The notes beneath the pieces were generated by a model, which saw nothing but the letters and a program-made list of their open reading frames with translations, had not been told where the DNA came from and did no database searches. Below are positions 24,089 to 29,092 of a DNA stretch of 29,092 nucleotides, in pieces. Location: assembly GCA_002495055.1 (NCBI GenBank), contig DADR01000010.1:1-29092 (forward strand), written 5' to 3'. Numbering within the stretch: position 1 is the stretch's first letter; the number at the start of each line of letters is the position of its first letter. Source of the stretch: Methanoregula sp. UBA247. Its GTDB lineage: Archaea; Halobacteriota; Methanomicrobia; Methanomicrobiales; Methanospirillaceae. The translations under genes and the position numbers were made by a program.

Positions 24089-27000
24089 TTGCATATCACG
24101 GAACTGGAGATTGACAATTTCAAGTCTTTTTCTAAAAAGACAAAAATCCCCTTTTTAGAGGGATTTTCCGTTATTTCCGGGCCTAACGGTTCGGGAAAAA
24201 GCAACATTATCGATTCAATTCTTTTTGTGCTTGCGCTCTCGAGTTCACGGAATCTTCGTGCTGAGAAACTTACCGACCTGATTAACCTCAATTCCGGCAG
24301 GAATACCGCAGAAGTTGCGCTCGAATTTTCTGACGGGACAAAGATCAAAAGAAGAATAAAACGAACTGGCAATGGTTATTACAGCTACAATTACCTGAAT
24401 GACCGGCTCTGCAAACAAAGCGACATTGTTAATCACCTTGCAAAGCATGGGATAAAACCTCATGGTTACAATGTCGTCATGCAGGGAGATGTCACCCGCA
24501 TCATGGAGATGAGTGATTTTGAGCGGCGAAAGATAATTGATGAAATTGCAGGTGTTTCAGAGTTTGATATAAAAAAGCAGCAGTCCCTGTCTGAACTTGA
24601 TATCGTAAGGGAGCGGATTGAACGGGAAGAGCTCCTCCTGCTTGAGCTGACAAAGAGGGTGAATGAGCTCAAACGTGAGCGGGAGCATGCTCTTGAGTAC
24701 CAGAAAATGCAAAAAGATCTCTTATTTTTCCAGAACTGCCGGGCTGCAGCCCAGCTTCACGAACGGGAAAAAGAGCTCGCGTCTCTCATGCGATCGACCG
24801 ACGAGCATACAATTCTGATTACCCGTAATGATGCTGACCGGAGTCTTGAGGAGAATGAACTTTCGTATCTCAAGGCTGACTTAAACGATATTGATGACCT
24901 GATTAACAAGAAGAGCGGATCTGACTACCTTAAACTTATCGCTGAACTCGAAGAGGCAAAAAGTGGGATCAAACTCGCTGATCAGACAATCGTGCGTCTG
25001 CGCAAGGAAAAAGAGACCAACCTTGAGGCAATCAATCGCATCTATATGGATACGAAACGTGCCGAATCCCGGGTGGCAGAATGCACTGACCAGATCCGTG
25101 CGCTTTCCATAGACCGCACAAACATCGCCATGGAGGTAGCCGGAGCCAAGGCGCAGCTTGAAAAATTCGAAACCGAGATTAAACAACACGGAGAGGATAC
25201 CGAAGGCGCCCGGGAACGATTGTTTGCATTGTTAAAAGATCTTGAGGAGAAGAAGGGGCAGCGATCAGAAATTCTTCACCAGCAGGATATGCTGATTGAG
25301 AAGAGCCGGATGCGCACCACAGAACTTGAGCGTCTCATCCAGCTGCTCAAACAACTGGATGAAGAGTTTGCAGCAAAGCAGTCACAGCTTTCCGATAGCG
25401 AAAAAAGTACTTCCGATCTTCTCTCCCAGAAAAAAGATCTCGATCGAACGCTCTCGGAACTGGAGGGTTCGATGTTCGCTCAACGATCATCTCTGGAACG
25501 CCTCCGGACAGAGATCCGTGAAAACGAACAGGACGCATTTCGTCTCGAGGCAGCGCAGCAGGCACGGGGTGAATCCGGGGGCAGGGCGATCGAAGCGGTC
25601 ATGGCAATGGACCATGTACACGGAACGATTGCAGAACTGGGGAAGGCACCTGCGGAGTATTCAACTGCGCTCAATATTGCTGCAGGTAACAAGCTCCAGT
25701 TTGTTGTCTGTGATGATGATCAGGTTGCTGCAGATGCGATCCGGTATTTAAAAGCTGAGCGACTCGGGCGTGTAACGTTCCTCCCTCTCAATAAGTTAAA
25801 ACCCCCGGCTCTTCCCCCGTTAAAAGAGCCGGGTGTAATCGATTACGCTGTCAACCTCATCGAGTACGATCCGAAATATGACCGGGCGTTTGCTGTTACA
25901 CTTGGGGCTACTGTTGTTGTTGATACACTTGAGAGAGGACGGAAACTTATCGGAAAGTACCGCATGGTGACGCTCGAAGGCGAACTGCTGGAAAGGAGCG
26001 GTGCGATGACCGGGGGTGCGACAAAGAAGCAGGGTATACGGGGTTTTGGTGCCGCTGTTGATGACGAGATATTCCGGATACGTGCTCATCTTGCGGAAAT
26101 CCAGGGAGAAGCGGCAACGCTTGAATCGGGTATAAAACGCTTAACGGAAGAAGTGGATTCAAAAAGGACGATAAGGAACGAGATCGACCAGAAGATCGCC
26201 CGCCTGGGGATGTTCACTGAAGAGTTTTCCCGCAGGTTTGATGCGATCACGGTCGAGAAACAAACCATCGAAACAGCTGTGGCACGGCAGCAGGAAGAGA
26301 CAAGGAATGGTACAGCCGAACTCACCATCCTCGAGGCGGACCTTGACAAAACTACAGAGACGATCAATGCGATAAATTCCAGGATCGATGAGATCAAGAA
26401 ACGTCTTGATGACACTAATATTCCGGTACTCACGGAGCAGATTGAGAAAAAACGAAAAGAGATTGAAGAGTCAGAGCGACGGTTGCGAAATAAAGAGGGG
26501 GATATCAATGATGCTATGCGGGAACGCCAGCACTTCAGCTCCCGCCTCGGAGAATTCGGCGAAGAGCGTAAAAGGCAGGATGAAAGTAACGGGCAGATTG
26601 ACACTGATATCGCGGGATTAAACGAACAGATCGCCGCCTGCAAATCCCAGATTAACGCACTGGAAGAACGCCAGAAGGAATTTTCCGGTGAACTCGATGA
26701 ATTGCGTACCAAGAGATCCGAAGCTTCCCGGCAAATACAGGACTCTGAATTAAAGATCATGAAATTCGAAGCTGAAAAAGAGCGTATCACGATCCAGATG
26801 GTGGCACTACAAGAGCGTGCCCGTACGCTCGGAATCGAAGTGGATATGCTCAAAAATCAGGTGGGAGATATGGACACGGACCTGTCGCTTTCTGAAATAG
26901 AAGGGAAGATTGCAGAGGCGGATGGAGCGCTACGCAAGATCGGAGCGGTGAATATGCTTGCGATTGAGGAATACGACAAAGTCCAGAGGCAAGTGGAGGA

Positions 27001-27532
27001 ACGAACGGAGCGAAAAGAGACGCTTTCCCGGGAACGGACAACCCTTATTGAGAGGATAGAGAAATTTGAGCAGATGAAATATGAAGCTTTTACAACTGCT
27101 TTTCATGCAATCGACACAAATTTCCGGGAAATTTTTGCGCGGTTGACAAGCGGGAGCGGGCACCTGATTCTCGAGAATGAGGAAGATCCCTTTGCCGGGG
27201 GCATGACGTTTGCTGTGCAGCCTCGCGACAAGAAGGTACACCTTCTCTCATCTCTTTCCGGGGGAGAAAAATCGCTTACCACTCTGGCGTTCATCTTCTC
27301 CATCCAGCGGTACATCCCCGCCCCGTTCTATGCCTTTGATGAAGTAGATATGTCACTTGACGGTTCTAACGTCGAGCGAATTGCATCGATGATTACGGAG
27401 CTTTCTCCCCAGTCGCAATTTGTCATTGTTTCATTGCGCAAACCGATGATTGATGCAGCACAGAGAATAATGGGTGTTACGCTGAGGCCGGATAAGAGTA
27501 CGCTGGTTACCGGGGTAAAAGCCAATGGTTGA
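24089..27532 (+). CDS. smc: Chromosome segregation protein SMC
   Basis: The 1147-residue ATPase forms the ring that condenses and separates chromosomes. Walker A GPNGSGKSN is at 31-39. Long coiled coils flank a hinge at about 499-650 (GRAIEAVMAMDHVHGTIAEL to TGGATKK). The C-terminal head has the signature LSGGE (1056-1060) and Walker B YAFDEVD (1081-1087). The start is TTG 24089, supported by GGAG eight bases upstream and by the family opening HITELEIDNFKSF; no ATG fits. Its stop overlaps scpA by eight bases. Length and architecture are normal for archaeal SMC. The gene is preceded by an unrecognised coiled-coil gene in the same transcript. Confidence 0.97.
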   Translation: MHITELEIDNFKSFSKKTKIPFLEGFSVISGPNGSGKSNIIDSILFVLALSSSRNLRAEKLTDLINLNSGRNTAEVALEFSDGTKIKRRIKRTGNGYYSYNYLNDRLCKQSDIVNHLAKHGIKPHGYNVVMQGDVTRIMEMSDFERRKIIDEIAGVSEFDIKKQQSLSELDIVRERIEREELLLLELTKRVNELKREREHALEYQKMQKDLLFFQNCRAAAQLHEREKELASLMRSTDEHTILITRNDADRSLEENELSYLKADLNDIDDLINKKSGSDYLKLIAELEEAKSGIKLADQTIVRLRKEKETNLEAINRIYMDTKRAESRVAECTDQIRALSIDRTNIAMEVAGAKAQLEKFETEIKQHGEDTEGARERLFALLKDLEEKKGQRSEILHQQDMLIEKSRMRTTELERLIQLLKQLDEEFAAKQSQLSDSEKSTSDLLSQKKDLDRTLSELEGSMFAQRSSLERLRTEIRENEQDAFRLEAAQQARGESGGRAIEAVMAMDHVHGTIAELGKAPAEYSTALNIAAGNKLQFVVCDDDQVAADAIRYLKAERLGRVTFLPLNKLKPPALPPLKEPGVIDYAVNLIEYDPKYDRAFAVTLGATVVVDTLERGRKLIGKYRMVTLEGELLERSGAMTGGATKKQGIRGFGAAVDDEIFRIRAHLAEIQGEAATLESGIKRLTEEVDSKRTIRNEIDQKIARLGMFTEEFSRRFDAITVEKQTIETAVARQQEETRNGTAELTILEADLDKTTETINAINSRIDEIKKRLDDTNIPVLTEQIEKKRKEIEESERRLRNKEGDINDAMRERQHFSSRLGEFGEERKRQDESNGQIDTDIAGLNEQIAACKSQINALEERQKEFSGELDELRTKRSEASRQIQDSELKIMKFEAEKERITIQMVALQERARTLGIEVDMLKNQVGDMDTDLSLSEIEGKIAEADGALRKIGAVNMLAIEEYDKVQRQVEERTERKETLSRERTTLIERIEKFEQMKYEAFTTAFHAIDTNFREIFARLTSGSGHLILENEEDPFAGGMTFAVQPRDKKVHLLSSLSGGEKSLTTLAFIFSIQRYIPAPFYAFDEVDMSLDGSNVERIASMITELSPQSQFVIVSLRKPMIDAAQRIMGVTLRPDKSTLVTGVKANG

Positions 27533-28427
27533 TCCGGGTGGAGATGAACACGGGATTAATCACCCTGAGATCTCCCAAAAAAATCCTGCAGCTCTTACAT
27601 CCAAAGAATCCCCTCAAAAAGATCCTGGAGAGATACAAGAAGAATCTTTACTTTTTTCAGAGTCGGGACCATCCGATTCCCTCCAGCAAGGTGTTATCGA
27701 AGATCCGGTTGAGATACTAGTCGGTCTGGCAGAACGGGGTGAAATCGATCCATGGAACATCAATATCATTGAAGTAACCGACCGGTTCCTCTCCGAACTG
27801 GAACGGTGCCGGCAACTCAACCTCCAGGTCTCCGGCCGAACGCTTTTTTATGCAGCTACTCTTCTGCGTATGAAGTCAGAACATCTCGAACTTCTCTCAG
27901 ATCTTCCTGAAGACGACCTGAACGAAGATAATGAGTTGTTTGGCGAAGATTATGAAGTTCCGCTCGATTCTGAGATGGATTACCAGGGCAGGCTTGGTCC
28001 TATCGAGCGCCTGGAACACGAAATACAACGACGGCTCGACCGGAAGAATATGAGAAAAAGCCCGGTTACTCTGTTTGAACTTATTATCGAACTCAAAAAC
28101 CTCGAAAAAGAAGAGCGCAGGCGCCGCCGTCTCAGGGATACCGGGGATGATTTCCTTATCTGTGCCGATGATGTTGTCAGCATTGCACACGAAGAAGGCT
28201 ACCAGGAATCATCCATTGTGCGGCTCGCAGAATACCTCGAAGGGCTGGAGATCAATGAAGAGATGACGCTTGCGGAGCTATGCGAAAAGATGGAGTGGGG
28301 AATACCCGAAGTTTATATCCCTCTTCTTTTCCTGGCTCTGGAAGGGCGGTGTTCCCTGCGACAGGAAGAATTTTTCGGCGATGTTTTTGTGCAGATCTGC
28401 CGGGCTGACTCTGATGCGCTTTCATGA
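27525..28427 (+). CDS. scpA: Segregation and condensation protein A (kleisin)
   Basis: ScpA bridges the two SMC heads. The 300-residue protein has the family opening EDPVEILVGLAERGEIDPWNINIIEVTDRFL after an unusual, polar N-terminal extension of about 58 residues rich in Ser, Gln, Pro and acids. An acidic linker follows (LSDLPEDDLNEDNELFGEDY), then a basic helix region KEERRRRRLRD, and a C-terminal winged helix (about 225-295). ATG 27525 overlaps the smc stop by eight bases, so translation is coupled and subunit ratio is probably set that way. scpB does not follow; the next element is the rRNA upstream region. In-frame starts inside the extension cannot be excluded. Confidence 0.93.
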   Translation: MVDPGGDEHGINHPEISQKNPAALTSKESPQKDPGEIQEESLLFSESGPSDSLQQGVIEDPVEILVGLAERGEIDPWNINIIEVTDRFLSELERCRQLNLQVSGRTLFYAATLLRMKSEHLELLSDLPEDDLNEDNELFGEDYEVPLDSEMDYQGRLGPIERLEHEIQRRLDRKNMRKSPVTLFELIIELKNLEKEERRRRRLRDTGDDFLICADDVVSIAHEEGYQESSIVRLAEYLEGLEINEEMTLAELCEKMEWGIPEVYIPLLFLALEGRCSLRQEEFFGDVFVQICRADSDALS

Positions 28428-28847
28428 GATCCTCATCAATTGATACCTGCGCGATCGCGGCATGGTTTTATTTTCACAAATTCTAAAACAGGGTTTACCG
28501 TCAGTAAATGTCCGGGAACAAAAACGCGCTCTTCAAACGAACGTGAAATTTGAATAGGTCTCTTGCTTGAAAATATTGATTTCCGCGATACTCGTAACGA
28601 ATACAAAAATGCCAAAATTGAAGTTGAAACTTTAATAGTGAACCATTCAGAAGCTATTTTTTTTGTGCATATTTTCCGCTCAATAGATTAAGGGAGAAAA
28701 TGAGGTGAATTGTTATGGGGAATGTTTAAATGTTTGAGTGTGTTATTATGTGATCCACAAGATCTCATGAAGAACCGATGAAAACCGTCTGACAGATTGG
28801 TGTCGGTTCTGAAATTTAAAAAAGAAAAAAGTGGATAGGTAACAAGG
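28428..28847. other. Gene-free AT-rich region between scpA and the rRNA promoter
   Basis: I see no protein gene over 30 codons worth supporting in these 420 bases. Present are a 10-bp palindrome CGCGATCGCG (28450-28459), a T8 tract (28657-28664) that may end the scpA transcript, TATA-like TTTAATAG (28631-28638) and TTTAAA (28725-28730), a strong Shine-Dalgarno GAGGTGA (28702-28708) before tiny ORFs, and a long hairpin (28771-28810). Some of these may be upstream rRNA promoters or a small RNA; see the findings. Confidence 0.5.
28771..28810 (+). other. Long stem-loop upstream of the rRNA promoter
   Basis: AGAACCGA (28771-28778) pairs perfectly with TCGGTTCT (28803-28810). Inside, ACC pairs with GGT and TCTG-A-CAGA forms a tight apical hairpin. 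No oligo-T follows on the plus strand, so it is not an ordinary terminator. It could be part of a small RNA or an rRNA precursor made from an upstream promoter. Confidence 0.5.
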
Positions 28848-28855
28848 TATAAATA
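28848..28855 (+). promoter_or_regulatory. Probable TATA box of the rRNA operon
   Basis: TATAAATA is a consensus archaeal TATA box, embedded in a dyad GGTAT-AAATA-ATACC (28846-28860). A start near 28875 would give a leader of about 195 bases before 16S rRNA, a reasonable archaeal length. Weaker TATA-like elements upstream may add further starts, as archaeal rRNA operons often have several. Confidence 0.6.
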
Positions 28856-28946
28856 ATACCGCAGCCTATGTTATTAGCCCGTGAATAAGTAAAAAATCAC
28901 GACGAATAATTGCAAAAATTTACAGATAATTTTCTTTGATGGAGAT

Positions 28947-28975
28947 CCAACAAGACCCGGCATGACCGGAGTTGG
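28947..28975 (+). other. Stem-loop in the 16S rRNA leader
   Basis: CCAAC (28947-28951) pairs with GTTGG (28971-28975), and CCGG (28957-28960) pairs with CCGG (28966-28969) around a CATGA loop. It lies in the expected transcribed leader. It may help rRNA folding or processing; the long processing stem around 16S cannot be tested because its 3' half is outside the window. Confidence 0.4.
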
Positions 28976-29070
28976 TTCTGACGTTGATACTGGCAATGCG
29001 GAAATTTGTTTAGTAACCGCTAATTCCTTAAAACAGTTCAGATATAGTGTGCGTACATTGTACAATTAGA

Positions 29071-29092
29071 ATTCTGGTTGATCCTGCCAGAG
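29071..29092 (+). rRNA. 16S ribosomal RNA, first 22 bases only
   Basis: ATTCTGGTTGATCCTGCCAG is the near-universal archaeal 16S 5' sequence; it contains the standard archaeal forward primer site. The T and A variants (TTCTGG..CCAGAG rather than TTCCGG..CCGGAG) form a compensating pair often seen in Methanomicrobiales and Methanosarcinales. The gene runs off the right edge on the plus strand, so an rRNA operon follows. A 10-bp palindrome ATTGTACAAT ends four bases before it. Confidence 0.93.

Noticed and set aside
28450..28459. CGCGATCGCG palindrome containing GCGATCGC
   Set aside because: GCGATCGC also occurs at 8829-8836 inside a gene; two copies in 29 kb do not indicate an iterated repeat or methylase site.
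28771..28813. Possible C/D box guide RNA
   Set aside because: Two CTGA boxes are present, but no proper C box (RUGAUGA) and the stem encloses the boxes in the wrong arrangement.
1..29092. tRNA genes, CRISPR arrays, insertion sequences, attachment sites
   Set aside because: No T-loop pattern outside coding sequence, no regularly spaced repeats, and no transposase or integrase motifs were found by eye.

Overview
The window reads as chromosomal DNA from a euryarchaeal methanogen, most probably of the order Methanomicrobiales (a Methanoregula-like organism is my inference). The grounds are an archaeal-type GluRS, a type I GGPP synthase for ether lipids, three coenzyme F420 biosynthesis genes (cofG, cofC, cofE), an archaeal RNase J, an SMC-ScpA pair, archaeal TATA boxes, and the first 22 bases of an archaeal 16S rRNA gene at the right edge. 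No transposase, integrase, CRISPR array or tRNA gene was seen.

Layout. (1) 1-3959, plus strand: RNase J (5' end cut by the window), idsA and gltX, tightly packed, ending in a T-rich terminator. (2) 4010-9124, plus strand: an operon that looks self-regulated. It has a TATA box, two perfect dyads around the predicted transcription start, and a leader hairpin over the Shine-Dalgarno. The genes are a PadR repressor, a DUF1700 membrane protein, a membrane-anchored 'toastrack' beta-repeat protein, a CARDB-type extracellular protein, and an FtsX/LolE-type permease with its ATPase. Almost every junction overlaps or nearly touches. A SprT/YgjP-like metallopeptidase follows. (3) 10044-15079: a minus-strand UbiA prenyltransferase, then plus-strand GNAT acetyltransferase, a solitary DNA methyltransferase and a UbiB/ABC1 atypical kinase. 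(4) 15134-16919, minus strand: a family 6 DNA glycosylase behind a ferredoxin:thioredoxin-reductase catalytic chain, and purC. (5) 16916-20388: an F420 neighbourhood with cofG (coupled to purC by a GTGA overlap), a GyrI-like ligand-binding protein, cofC and cofE. (6) 19612-23276, minus strand: glyA-folD-folP-cofE, a one-carbon/pterin operon running into the last F420 gene. (7) 23588-28427, plus strand: a small unrecognised coiled-coil protein, smc (TTG start) and scpA, behind a promoter carrying a 13-bp palindrome. (8) 28428-29092: an AT-rich, gene-poor upstream region with several hairpins and candidate promoters, leading into 16S rRNA.

How the parts relate. Regions 5 and 6 together supply C1 carriers and the F420 hydride carrier used in methanogenesis. 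Region 7 is the chromosome condensation unit. Region 2 is the best candidate for a little-described system: a PadR-controlled cell-envelope sensing or export module. The coiled-coil gene in front of smc is the best candidate for an undescribed partner protein. All identifications come from reading motifs by eye; no database search or structure prediction was run.
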